NCBI RefSeq assembly: GCF_900104705.1
Contig: NZ_LT629734.1
Span: 1,860,001 to 1,924,000 of the forward strand
Reading direction: 5' to 3'
From: Agrococcus carbonis
GTDB taxonomy: Bacteria > Actinomycetota > Actinomycetes > Actinomycetales > Microbacteriaceae
DNA length: 64,000 bases
The notes beneath the pieces are model-generated. The model was not told the DNA's origin. It did not search any database and was given only the letters and a program-made list of their open reading frames with translations. The position numbers and the translations under genes are program-made. Shown here piece after piece: positions 48,968-57,461 of the stretch. Position 1 is the stretch's first letter; each line of letters starts with the position of its first letter.

Positions 48968-49948
48968 ATGACGAGCACCATGACCCGCGAGCAGGCCGCC
49001 TGGTTCGCCGAGACCTTCACGCGACTGGTCGACAACGTCGGATCCGTCGTGCTCGGCAAGGAGGACGTCATCCGGCTCGCGTTCACCGCGATGCTCTCGG
49101 AGGGCCACCTGCTGCTCGAGGACGCGCCCGGCACCGGCAAGACGCAGCTCGCGAAGTCGATGGCCGCGACGGTGCAGGGCACCAACCACCGCATCCAGTT
49201 CACGCCCGACCTGCTGCCGTCGGACGTCACGGGCGTCACGGTCTACGACCAGAAGACGGGCGAGTTCGAGTTCCACAAGGGCCCGATCTTCGCCTCGATC
49301 GTGCTCGCCGACGAGATCAACCGCGCGAGCCCCAAGACGCAGTCGGCGCTGCTCGAGGTCATGGAGGAAGGCCGGGTCACGGTCGACGGCACGCCCTACG
49401 AGGTCGGCCGCCCCTTCATGGTCATCGCGACGCAGAACCCCATCGAGCAGGCCGGCACCTACCGCCTCCCCGAGGCGCAGCTCGACCGCTTCCTCATGAA
49501 GACGTCGATCGGGTACCCCGGCCGCGAGCAGACAGTGCGGATCCTCGCCGGCGCCTCGAAGCGCAACGCGTCGGCGGGCGTGCAGCCCGTCATCACGACC
49601 GGCGCGATCGCCGAGATGATCGACCTCGCCGCGACGGTCCACGTCGACGACGCGGTGCTCGACTACGTCGCCCAGCTCTCGGAGCACACGCGCGACTCGA
49701 AGGACACGCGCCTGGGCGTGTCCGTGCGCGGCGCGATGGCGCTCATGCGCGCCGTCAAGGTCTGGGCGGCGGCGAAGGGCCGCGCGTTCGTGCTGCCCGA
49801 CGACGTCAAGGAGCTCGCGCAGTCGGTGTGGGCCCACCGCGTCGTCATCGACCCCGAGGCCGAGTTCTCGGGCGTCACGGGCGATCGCATCATCGACCGC
49901 GCCATCGCCGACGTCGCAGCACCGCAGGACCGGCAGAACGCGGCATGA
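48968..49948 (+). CDS. MoxR-family AAA+ ATPase
   Basis: A 326-residue AAA+ chaperone-like ATPase. Walker A GTGKT is at residues 55-59 (EDAPGTGKT), and Walker B is VLADEINRASPKTQSALLE. Sensor 1 is VIATQNPIEQAGTYRLPEAQLDRF, a highly typical MoxR stretch, and an arginine-finger and C-terminal lid follow. MoxR proteins usually work with a DUF58 partner on the maturation of membrane or surface complexes, and the DUF58 gene follows with a 4-base overlap. It starts 16 bases after the giant surface protein. Confidence 0.95.
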   Translation: MTSTMTREQAAWFAETFTRLVDNVGSVVLGKEDVIRLAFTAMLSEGHLLLEDAPGTGKTQLAKSMAATVQGTNHRIQFTPDLLPSDVTGVTVYDQKTGEFEFHKGPIFASIVLADEINRASPKTQSALLEVMEEGRVTVDGTPYEVGRPFMVIATQNPIEQAGTYRLPEAQLDRFLMKTSIGYPGREQTVRILAGASKRNASAGVQPVITTGAIAEMIDLAATVHVDDAVLDYVAQLSEHTRDSKDTRLGVSVRGAMALMRAVKVWAAAKGRAFVLPDDVKELAQSVWAHRVVIDPEAEFSGVTGDRIIDRAIADVAAPQDRQNAA

Positions 49949-51324
49949 CGACGGCGCCCGAGCGGGCGACGTCCACCCCCGCCCCCGACCCCGACACCGG
50001 CACGAGGCCCGGCGACTCGACCGCGGCATCCGGCACCACCCGGCTGCGCCGCGTCGTCGAGCGCGAGCGCACGCCCGTGCAGCGGGTCGTCGACCGCGTG
50101 GTCGGCGAGCAGTCGGTCGTCGGCGCGTGGGCGGAATCGGCCGCCGGCTGGGCGCGCCGCACGCTGCTGCCGGTGGTCGAGCCCATCACGGGCTTCGGGT
50201 GGGCGGTGCTCGTCGGCACCGCGGCGATGCTCACCGCCGGCGTGCTGCTCGGCTGGAAGGAGCTCATCGTCATCGGGCTCGTCGGGGCGCTCCTCCTCGG
50301 CGCCGCCGTGGTCTTCATCGTCGGGCGCAACCGCTACCGCATCGAGCTCGACCTCGCCTACACCCGCGTCGTCGTCGGCGAGCGCGCGCTCGGCCGCATC
50401 GAGATCCACTCTGCGGCGCAGAAGCCGCTGCTGCCCGCGACGATCGAGGTGCCGGTCGGCAAGGCGCTCGCCTCGTTCCACCTGCCGCGCATGAAGCCGG
50501 GCGACGTGCACGAGGACGTCTTCGCCATCCCCACGAGCCGGCGCACCATCCTGCAGGTCGGCCCCGTGCGGTCGGTGCGCGGCGACCCCGTCGGGCTGCT
50601 GCGCCGGCAGGTGAAGTGGACCGACCCCGTCGAGCTCTTCGTGCACCCGAAGACGGTGCAGCTCGACGAGACGGCGCCCGGCCTCATCCGCGACCTCGAG
50701 GGCATCACGACCCGCGACCTCACCAGCAGCGACATCGCGTTCCACGCGCTGCGCGACTACGTCGCGGGCGACGACCGCCGCTACATCCACTGGAAGTCGT
50801 CGGCGCGCACCGGCACGCTCATGGTGCGCCAGTTCGAGCAGACGCGCCGCAGCGTGCTCGCGCTCGGGCTCTCGACGAGCCCCGACGACTACGCCGACGC
50901 CGCCGAGTTCGAGACCGCGATCTCGATCCTCGGCTCGCTCGGCGTGCAGGCCGTGCGCGACGAGATGGACGTCGTCGTGCAGACCTCGCGGCAGACGCTC
51001 CCCGCGACGACCGGCAAACGCCTCCTCGACGCGCTCTCGGGCGTCGAGTGGTCGTCCCGCGACGACCGCTTCCTCGACCTCGCTGCGACGGTCGCGCAGG
51101 CGCACGCCGGCGCATCCGTCATCATGCTCCACGCGGGCGCGACGGTCGATCCCGCGCTCGTGCGGCGCGCCCGCACGCTGCTGCCGTCGCAGGCGCGCGT
51201 GATCGTCTTCACGGTCGTCAAGGACGCGAAGCCCAGGCTGCAGCCGATCGGCGACACGGCGCTCGCCACGATCGGCAGCGTGAGCGACCTGCCGCGCGTG
51301 ATGCGAGGGGTGGCGCTCCAGTGA
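49945..51324 (+). CDS. DUF58 membrane protein
   Basis: A 459-residue protein. Residues 1-65 are a cytoplasmic Thr/Pro-rich leader. Two transmembrane helices lie at about 80-120 (FGWAVLVGTAAMLTAGVLLG and LIVIGLVGALLLGAAVVFIV). A beta domain follows, and the DUF58 signature RDYVAGDDRRYIHWKSSART lies at about residues 270-290. The C-terminal part has a von Willebrand A-like look. It is the standard partner of MoxR. Overlaps of 4 bases on both sides bind it to the operon. Confidence 0.93.
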   Translation: MTTAPERATSTPAPDPDTGTRPGDSTAASGTTRLRRVVERERTPVQRVVDRVVGEQSVVGAWAESAAGWARRTLLPVVEPITGFGWAVLVGTAAMLTAGVLLGWKELIVIGLVGALLLGAAVVFIVGRNRYRIELDLAYTRVVVGERALGRIEIHSAAQKPLLPATIEVPVGKALASFHLPRMKPGDVHEDVFAIPTSRRTILQVGPVRSVRGDPVGLLRRQVKWTDPVELFVHPKTVQLDETAPGLIRDLEGITTRDLTSSDIAFHALRDYVAGDDRRYIHWKSSARTGTLMVRQFEQTRRSVLALGLSTSPDDYADAAEFETAISILGSLGVQAVRDEMDVVVQTSRQTLPATTGKRLLDALSGVEWSSRDDRFLDLAATVAQAHAGASVIMLHAGATVDPALVRRARTLLPSQARVIVFTVVKDAKPRLQPIGDTALATIGSVSDLPRVMRGVALQ

Positions 51325-53627
51325 AGGACGAGCGGATGCTGCCGCGCACCACGGCGCAGGCGCTCATCGACTGCGGCGCGATCCTCATCGTCGGGCTCGC
51401 CGCGACGCTGTCGTTCGGACCGGTCTTCGGCGGCGTCGCCTACCTCGCCGCGGGCCTCGGCGGCACGCTGCTGGGCATCGCGGTCGGCGTCGTGACGTCG
51501 CTGCGGCCGCTGCGCGGCTGGCTGCTGACCGCCGCGGGCGTCGTGCTCGCGCTCGTGCTGTTCGGCCCGGCGCTCGCCGTGCCGCGCAAGGCGCTCGGGG
51601 GCGTGCTGCCGACGCTCGAGGCGTGGCAGGAGCTGCTGCTCGGCGTCGTCTTCTCGTGGAAGGGCCTGCTGACCGCCGAGCCGCCCGCCGAGGGCTTCCC
51701 GAGCCTGCTCGTCGTGCCGTTCCTCACGCTGCTCGTGTGCTCCGCCGTCGCGACCGTGCTCGCGCTGCGGCTGCGACGCGGCGCGCCCTTCGCGATGCTC
51801 CCCGGCGTCGTCGCGCTCGTCGTGGGCATCGCGTTCGGCACCAAGATCGCGTTCTGGCCCGCGGCGCTCGGCATCGTCGTCGCCGGGGTCATCGTCGGGT
51901 GGTGCGCGTGGCGCCGCGCCTCGTGGCGCAGCGGCCTCAACGAGGACGTCGAGGTGACGAACGACTCCCGGTTCCGCGGTCGCGCGCGCAGGCAGCGCAC
52001 GCGCGGCGCGGTCGGCATGGTGGCCGCGGCCCTGCTGGTGGGCGGCCTCATCAGCCTGCCCATCCAGCCGCAGAGCCGCGCGGTGCTGCGCGACACGGTC
52101 GAGCCGCCGATCGAGCTCGCCGAGTACCCGAGCCCGCTCGCCGGCTTCCGCAACTGGTACAAGAACTACGAGGACACGCCGCTGATGACGGTGAGCGGGA
52201 TGCCGGAGGGCTCGCGCCTGCGGCTCGCGACCTTCGACTACTACGACGGCACCGTCTACGCGGTCGCGGGCTCGCAGCAGTCGTCGGGCTCGGGATCGTT
52301 CGCGCGCATCGGCGACGAGGTGCTCGTGCAGCAGTCCGGCACGCCCGCGACCGTGCGCGTCGAGGTGCAGGACTACTCGGGCATCTGGGTGCCCGAGGTC
52401 GGCTACATCCAGTCGCTGCGCTTCGGCGGCGAGCGCGAGGCGGCGCTGCAGTCCTCGCTGCACTACAACGGCCAGACGGGCACGGCGATCGCGCTCGAGG
52501 GCCTCGGCCCGGGCGACTCGTACGAGCTCGAGGCGATCGTGCCGGCGCAGCCGGAGCACGAGGAGCTCGAGGGCGCGAGGATCACCGACGTGCAGCTGCC
52601 CGACCCCGTCGTCGTGCCCGACCTGCTGCAGGCGTGGGTCTCGACGTGGGGCAACGAGGGGCAGGACCAGCTCGAGAACCTGCTGAACATGCAGCGCCTC
52701 ATGCAGAACGGCAGCTTCAGCCACGGGCTCGAGGACGACACCATCCCGTCGCTCGCCGGGCACGGGGCGGCCCGCCTGCAGGCGATGTTCGAGCGCGACG
52801 TGCTCGTGGGCGACGACGAGCAGTACGCGACCGCGTTCGCCCTCGCGCTCGAGCGGATCAACGTGCCGGCGCGCGTCGTCATGGGGCTCTACCCCGACGA
52901 CGGGTTCACGGGCTCGAGCGACCCGGTGGAGCTCACCGGCGGCGACGTGCACGCCTGGGTCGAGGTGCCGTTCGAGGGGCACGGGTGGGTGCGGTTCGAC
53001 CCCACGCCGCCCGAGGACAACGACGACATCCAGCCCGAGCCCGAGCCGGAGCCCGACCCGAAGCCGCAGGTGCTGCAGCCCCCGCAGCCGCCCGAGGAGC
53101 CGGCCGACATGTCGCCCGACACCGTCGCGGACGAGGGCCAGGAGGAGGACGACGAGGTCGAGGACACCTCGTGGATGCTGTGGCTGTGGATCGGCGGCGG
53201 CTCGCTGCTCCTCGTGCTGCTGCTCGCCTCGCCGTTCCTCGTCGTCGGGGCGATCAAGGCCGCGCGCTGGCGCCGACGCTACCGGGCCGCGCGCGAGAGC
53301 GACCGCCTCTCGGGCGGCTGGCACGAGGTCGTCGACCACGCGGTCGACCTCGGCCTCCCCGTGCCCGCGGGCGTCACGCGGCGCGAGGTCGCCGGAGCCG
53401 TGGAGGCTCGCTACCCTCGATCGCGGGCGACCGAGATCGGCGAGTTCGTCGACGAGGGCGTGTTCGGCCCCGGGGAGCCGGTCAAGGAGGACGTCGACGC
53501 GTTCTGGCGCGACGTGGACCGCAGCGTCAAGGGCATGCGTGCGGAGGCGACGCCGATGCAGCGGCTGCTGGGCAGGCTCTCGCTGCGGTCGTTCGCGAGG
53601 CGGAGGAGAGAGCGGAGGCGCCGATGA
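51321..53627 (+). CDS. Transglutaminase-fold membrane protein lacking the catalytic Cys
   Basis: A 768-residue TgpA-like protein. Six or more transmembrane helices occupy residues 10-240. A large extracellular region (about 250-600) contains the transglutaminase core. In the core, LVGDDEQYATAFALALERINVPARVVMG aligns with the usual G-x-C-x-x-x-A block, but the catalytic Cys position is Asp499. The His (GDVHAW, His544) and Asp (WVRFDPTP, Asp560) are kept. A Pro/Glu-rich linker, another helix (about 618-640) and a basic cytoplasmic domain follow. It matches Tgm of the bifidobacterial PFNA cluster by context. It is probably a binding or scaffold protein and not an enzyme. GTGA overlap at the start. 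Confidence 0.9.
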   Translation: MKDERMLPRTTAQALIDCGAILIVGLAATLSFGPVFGGVAYLAAGLGGTLLGIAVGVVTSLRPLRGWLLTAAGVVLALVLFGPALAVPRKALGGVLPTLEAWQELLLGVVFSWKGLLTAEPPAEGFPSLLVVPFLTLLVCSAVATVLALRLRRGAPFAMLPGVVALVVGIAFGTKIAFWPAALGIVVAGVIVGWCAWRRASWRSGLNEDVEVTNDSRFRGRARRQRTRGAVGMVAAALLVGGLISLPIQPQSRAVLRDTVEPPIELAEYPSPLAGFRNWYKNYEDTPLMTVSGMPEGSRLRLATFDYYDGTVYAVAGSQQSSGSGSFARIGDEVLVQQSGTPATVRVEVQDYSGIWVPEVGYIQSLRFGGEREAALQSSLHYNGQTGTAIALEGLGPGDSYELEAIVPAQPEHEELEGARITDVQLPDPVVVPDLLQAWVSTWGNEGQDQLENLLNMQRLMQNGSFSHGLEDDTIPSLAGHGAARLQAMFERDVLVGDDEQYATAFALALERINVPARVVMGLYPDDGFTGSSDPVELTGGDVHAWVEVPFEGHGWVRFDPTPPEDNDDIQPEPEPEPDPKPQVLQPPQPPEEPADMSPDTVADEGQEEDDEVEDTSWMLWLWIGGGSLLLVLLLASPFLVVGAIKAARWRRRYRAARESDRLSGGWHEVVDHAVDLGLPVPAGVTRREVAGAVEARYPRSRATEIGEFVDEGVFGPGEPVKEDVDAFWRDVDRSVKGMRAEATPMQRLLGRLSLRSFARRRRERRRR

Positions 53628-55165
53628 TCTGGGAGATCGACGAGGAGCGCGAGGTCATCGAGGGACTCGACGAGGACGGCCGGCCCGACCCCGCCTACGC
53701 CGCGGCGCTCGGGCTGCGCCCCGCCCCGCTCGGCCGCCGCGCGCTCGCGTCAATCATCGAGTTCGCGGTCTACGCCGTGCTGCAGCTGCCGTACTGGCTC
53801 GTCGCGCTCCCGTCGCTCGTCGCCGTCGCGACCGGATCGCTCAGCCTCTACGGACTCCTCAACCATCCATCGCTCGTGTGGATGATCGTCGCGGCGAGCG
53901 TCTCCTTCGTCCTGACGCTCGCGTTCGTCATCACCCAGCTCGCGCTGCACGCCCGCCGCGGCGTCACGCTCGGCAAGGCGTTCACGGGCATCCGCAGCGT
54001 CGACGTCAAGCGCCTCGCGAAGCCAGGGTTCGGCCGGGCGCTGCTGCGCGGCGTGCTGCTGTGGGCGAGCTTCCTCGTGCCCGTGATCGGACCGGCGCTC
54101 TTCTTCGCCTCGCCGCTCCTCGACGGCGAGAAGCGCGGCCGAGGCTGGCTCGACAAGGCCGCCGGCACGTGGTTCGTCGACGTGCGGCACGGGCTCGATC
54201 CGTACCACGAGAAACGGATGCGCATCGCGCGGAAGACGGTCGCTGCCGAGCCCGAGTCGGCGAAGTCGCAGCTGCCGTCGCTCGCGACCCCCATCGCGGG
54301 CGACGCGACCGGCTACCGCCCCGGTGCGCGGCTGAGCTCGGGCGTCGTCGGCGTCGCCCGGCCCGCGCAGCCCGCTGCGGCGCCGAGTGTCGCGACCGGC
54401 GCGCCGGGCACCGAGCCCGCCGTTCCCTCGCCGCAGGCCACGCCCGGCGGCGCGCGCCTCGGCGGCTACCGCCCGGGCGACCTGAGCGGCCGGCCGCGCG
54501 CCTCGGCGCCCGAGCCGCCGGCCGCCCCGCTCGCCGGCGGCATCGTCGACAGCATCCCGGGGCGCGATGGCCGGCTGCCCGCGCCGCCGGTGGCCGCTCC
54601 CGCCGCGGCTGGCGGTGGGCCCGCGCCCGCGTCCGCGCCCGCGCCTGCGACCCCCGCGCCCGCGGCACCGGCGCCCGCGACACCGGCGCATCGGCCCGTC
54701 GAGCCGAGCCCCATCAGCGACGAGACGATCATGGATCCCGAGCTCGAGGGCGGCATCGACGACCGCACCGTGCGGCGCGTCGAGGTCGTCGAGGCCGACG
54801 AGGATCTCGACGCGACGCGTGCGCGGCCGCGCCCCGCCGCATCCGTCGCGACCCTCGCGTTCGACCACGGCGAGCGCTTCGCGATCACCGGCGCCGCGCT
54901 CGTCGGCCGCAACCCCGCGCCCGCAGCGGGCGAGGTCGTCGAGCACCTGCTGCCGATCGCCGATGACACGCGCTCGATCTCGAAGACCCACCTGCTCATC
55001 ACGGCCCAGCCGCTCGCCGCCGTCGACCGCGCCTCGACGAACGGCTCGAGCGTCGTGCGCGCGGGGGCCGAGCACCCGCTCGCGCCGGGCGAGGCGTTCG
55101 AGCTCGAAGCGGGCGACGTCGTGCGCTTCGGCGACCGCAGCCTCACCGTCGAGGCGCCGAGGTGA
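53624..55165 (+). CDS. RDD-family membrane protein with C-terminal FHA domain
   Basis: A 513-residue protein. An RDD domain with about three to four transmembrane segments covers residues 25-190 (RRALASIIEFAVYAVLQLPY; RGVTLGKAFTGIRSVD; RALLRGVLLWASFLVPVIGP). A long Pro/Ala-rich linker with sites DETIMD (Thr368) and DDRTVRRV (Thr382) leads to an FHA-like domain (about 405-513) with GAALVGRNPAP and SISKTHLLI, then STNGSS. FHA domains bind phosphothreonine, so this protein may read the kinase encoded downstream and itself be phosphorylated at the linker. It overlaps neighbours by 4 bases. Confidence 0.9.
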   Translation: MIWEIDEEREVIEGLDEDGRPDPAYAAALGLRPAPLGRRALASIIEFAVYAVLQLPYWLVALPSLVAVATGSLSLYGLLNHPSLVWMIVAASVSFVLTLAFVITQLALHARRGVTLGKAFTGIRSVDVKRLAKPGFGRALLRGVLLWASFLVPVIGPALFFASPLLDGEKRGRGWLDKAAGTWFVDVRHGLDPYHEKRMRIARKTVAAEPESAKSQLPSLATPIAGDATGYRPGARLSSGVVGVARPAQPAAAPSVATGAPGTEPAVPSPQATPGGARLGGYRPGDLSGRPRASAPEPPAAPLAGGIVDSIPGRDGRLPAPPVAAPAAAGGGPAPASAPAPATPAPAAPAPATPAHRPVEPSPISDETIMDPELEGGIDDRTVRRVEVVEADEDLDATRARPRPAASVATLAFDHGERFAITGAALVGRNPAPAAGEVVEHLLPIADDTRSISKTHLLITAQPLAAVDRASTNGSSVVRAGAEHPLAPGEAFELEAGDVVRFGDRSLTVEAPR

Positions 55166-55998
55166 GCGACCTGGGCGCGGTGGGGGAGTTCCGCTTCAGC
55201 CATCCCTCGATCTCGCTCCGCTGGGCCGGTGCGACGCACCCCGGCATGCGCCGCACCGTGAACGAGGACTCCGTCTTCGCCTCCTTCCCCGTCTTCGTCG
55301 TCGCCGACGGCATGGGCGGCCACGCCTCGGGCGACGTCGCGAGTGCGCTCGCGGTCGAGGCCTTCCGCAGCCTCAAGGGCCGCACGCTCGCCGACGTCGA
55401 GTGCGTCGAGGCGGCGGTGCAGCGCGCGTTCGACGACGTGCTCGCCCGCGCAGCCGGCGAGCCGGTCGGCGGCACGACCCTCTCGGGCTCGGTGCTCGTC
55501 GACGTGCGGGGCGTCGCGCACTGGCTGATCATGAACATCGGCGACTCGCGCACCTACCTGTTCGAGCGCGGCGCGCTGCAGCAGGTGACGGTCGACCACT
55601 CGGTCGTGCAGGAGCTCGTCGAGGCCGGGGCACTGCGCCGTGCCGACGCCCGCACGCATCCGAGCCGCAACGTCATCACGCGCGCGCTCGGCGCGGGGGA
55701 GCGCCAGCCGCCCGACGTGTGGCTGCGCCCCGCGGAGCGCGGGCAGCGGCTGCTCGTGTGCTCCGACGGGCTCACCGGCGAGGTCGACGACGCCGAGATC
55801 GCCGAGGTCCTCGGCGACGTCGCCTCGCCCGCAGCGGCCGCGGCGCTGCTCATGCGGCGCGCGCTCGACGCGGGGGCGCCCGACAACGTCTCGGTCGTCG
55901 TCGTGGACGTCGACGCCGTGGCCCTCGCCGACGAGGAGCTCTTCGACACCAACGTGCCGTCGTTCGACGACACCATCCCGGGGGAGGTGCGGCGATGA
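55162..55998 (+). CDS. PP2C-family Ser/Thr protein phosphatase
   Basis: A 278-residue phosphatase that removes phosphate from Ser/Thr and probably opposes the kinase in this operon. All PP2C metal motifs are seen: RRTVNEDS, VVADGMGGHASG, GTTLSGSVL, NIGDSRTYL, LLVCSDGLTGEV and GAPDNVSVVVVD. The C-terminus carries SFDDTIPGEVRR, an acidic-Thr-Ile motif (Thr271) like those in the kinase and FHA proteins. GTG start with GTGA overlap. It corresponds to prpC of the PFNA cluster. Confidence 0.95.
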   Translation: MSDLGAVGEFRFSHPSISLRWAGATHPGMRRTVNEDSVFASFPVFVVADGMGGHASGDVASALAVEAFRSLKGRTLADVECVEAAVQRAFDDVLARAAGEPVGGTTLSGSVLVDVRGVAHWLIMNIGDSRTYLFERGALQQVTVDHSVVQELVEAGALRRADARTHPSRNVITRALGAGERQPPDVWLRPAERGQRLLVCSDGLTGEVDDAEIAEVLGDVASPAAAAALLMRRALDAGAPDNVSVVVVDVDAVALADEELFDTNVPSFDDTIPGEVRR

Positions 55999-57461
55999 CC
56001 GCAGAGCCGCTGCGCGCGCGGATCGAGTACGCGCCGGGCGAGGCGTGGTGCGTCGCATCGGGCCGCGTCGTGCTCGTGTGCGAGCGCGACCTCGCGCCCG
56101 AGCGCGCGGCTGCCCTGCACAGGGAGGCCGCGGCGGTCGAGACCGCTGCCGCGCTCGCGGCGCTCGTCGAGGCCGAGCCCGCAGCGCTCCTCGGGCTCGT
56201 GGACGTCGCGGGAGGCCGGACGCTGCTGCGCCGCCACGGCGTCCCGGCCTCCGCCGACGACGCCGCGCTGCCCGGTCGGTTCGGTGAGGCGTGGGGCCGC
56301 GACGACGCCGCGCTCGGCGCGGTCGTCGCGGCGGGCGGGCTCGCCGCGCTCGACGGGCCGACCCTGCCGCTCGAGGGCGGCGTCGCCCGGGTCGCGGCGG
56401 TGCGCGTCGCACCGAGGCCCGCGGATGCGTCGGGTCCCGTCCCCGCGAAGCCCGGCCCCGACGCCGAGGCCGCCCCGCAGCCCGAGGCGGCGCTCGGCGC
56501 GTTCGGCCAGACGCAGCCGCCTCGCGCGACGCCCCTCGACGACTCGGCGGGCGGCATCCCGGTGCCCGAGGAGCCCGCCGCAGCGCCCGCCCCGCCGCTG
56601 CGCCCCGCACCGACCGCCGCGCCCGTGCCGGCCGCCGCGCCCGCGCCGCACGGCGATCCGCTCGCCGACACCGGCAACCCCATCGGCGGCCTCATCGACT
56701 CGGTGCCGGGCTTCATCAAGCCCGCGGTCGACGTGCGCGCGGTCGACGGCGACACGGTCGGCCACCACGAGCCTGACGGCGACGCGGGCGTCCCGCCCGC
56801 CGCCGCGTCGCCCGCCGCCGCGTCGCCCGCCGTCCCGGCACCGTCCGCTCCGGTCCCGGCTCCCGCCCCGGCCGCCGCGCCGGCGCCCCCTGCCGCCTCC
56901 GCGCCCGACCTCGGCGACCACGACGGCATGACGGTCACCGCCGAGCGCGCCCGCGAGCTCCTCGCCGAGCGCGAGCGGCCGCAGCCGGCCCCGGCGACCG
57001 GACCGCTCGTGCTCTCGACCCTGTGCCCGGCGGGCCACGTCAACGCCCCCGGCGGCGGCAGCTGCGCGCAGTGCGGCGCACCCGTCGACGAGCGCACGGC
57101 CGCGCAGCGCAACCGTCCCGAGATCGCGGTCGCCGTGCTGCCCTCGGGTGAGCGCGTGCCGCTCGGCCGCGGCGTCGTGATCGGCCGGCGGCCCCGCTCG
57201 CGCCGCGTCGAGGACGGCCGGGTGCCGCGCCTCGTCACCGTCGAGAGCCCCGGGGAGGACATCTCGCGCAGCCACCTCGAGCTGCGCGTCGAGGACTGGA
57301 ACCTCGTCGCCGTCGACCTGAGCTCGACCAACGGCACGCTGCTGCTGCGCGAGGGCACGGCGCCGCAGCGCCTGCGGCCCGAGGCGTCGACGATCCTGCA
57401 GCTCGGCGACCGCCTCGACCTCGGCGACGGCGTCGTGCTCACGATCGAGGCGGCGCCGTGA
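55995..57461 (+). CDS. FHA protein with zinc-ribbon and long Pro/Ala linker
   Basis: A 488-residue cytosolic protein. The N-terminal ~140 residues form a mixed alpha/beta domain (ARIEYAPGEAWCVASGRVVLV and onward) of unknown function. A long Ala/Pro linker contains the segment NPIGGLIDSVPGFI. A zinc-ribbon-like segment follows, CPAGHVNAPGGGSCAQCGAPV, and then a C-terminal FHA domain (VIGRRPRSRR, ISRSHLELRV, STNGTLLL). Such a protein could recruit phosphorylated partners to the T7SS-like motor. Overlaps of 4 bases at both ends. Confidence 0.9.
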   Translation: MTAEPLRARIEYAPGEAWCVASGRVVLVCERDLAPERAAALHREAAAVETAAALAALVEAEPAALLGLVDVAGGRTLLRRHGVPASADDAALPGRFGEAWGRDDAALGAVVAAGGLAALDGPTLPLEGGVARVAAVRVAPRPADASGPVPAKPGPDAEAAPQPEAALGAFGQTQPPRATPLDDSAGGIPVPEEPAAAPAPPLRPAPTAAPVPAAAPAPHGDPLADTGNPIGGLIDSVPGFIKPAVDVRAVDGDTVGHHEPDGDAGVPPAAASPAAASPAVPAPSAPVPAPAPAAAPAPPAASAPDLGDHDGMTVTAERARELLAERERPQPAPATGPLVLSTLCPAGHVNAPGGGSCAQCGAPVDERTAAQRNRPEIAVAVLPSGERVPLGRGVVIGRRPRSRRVEDGRVPRLVTVESPGEDISRSHLELRVEDWNLVAVDLSSTNGTLLLREGTAPQRLRPEASTILQLGDRLDLGDGVVLTIEAAP

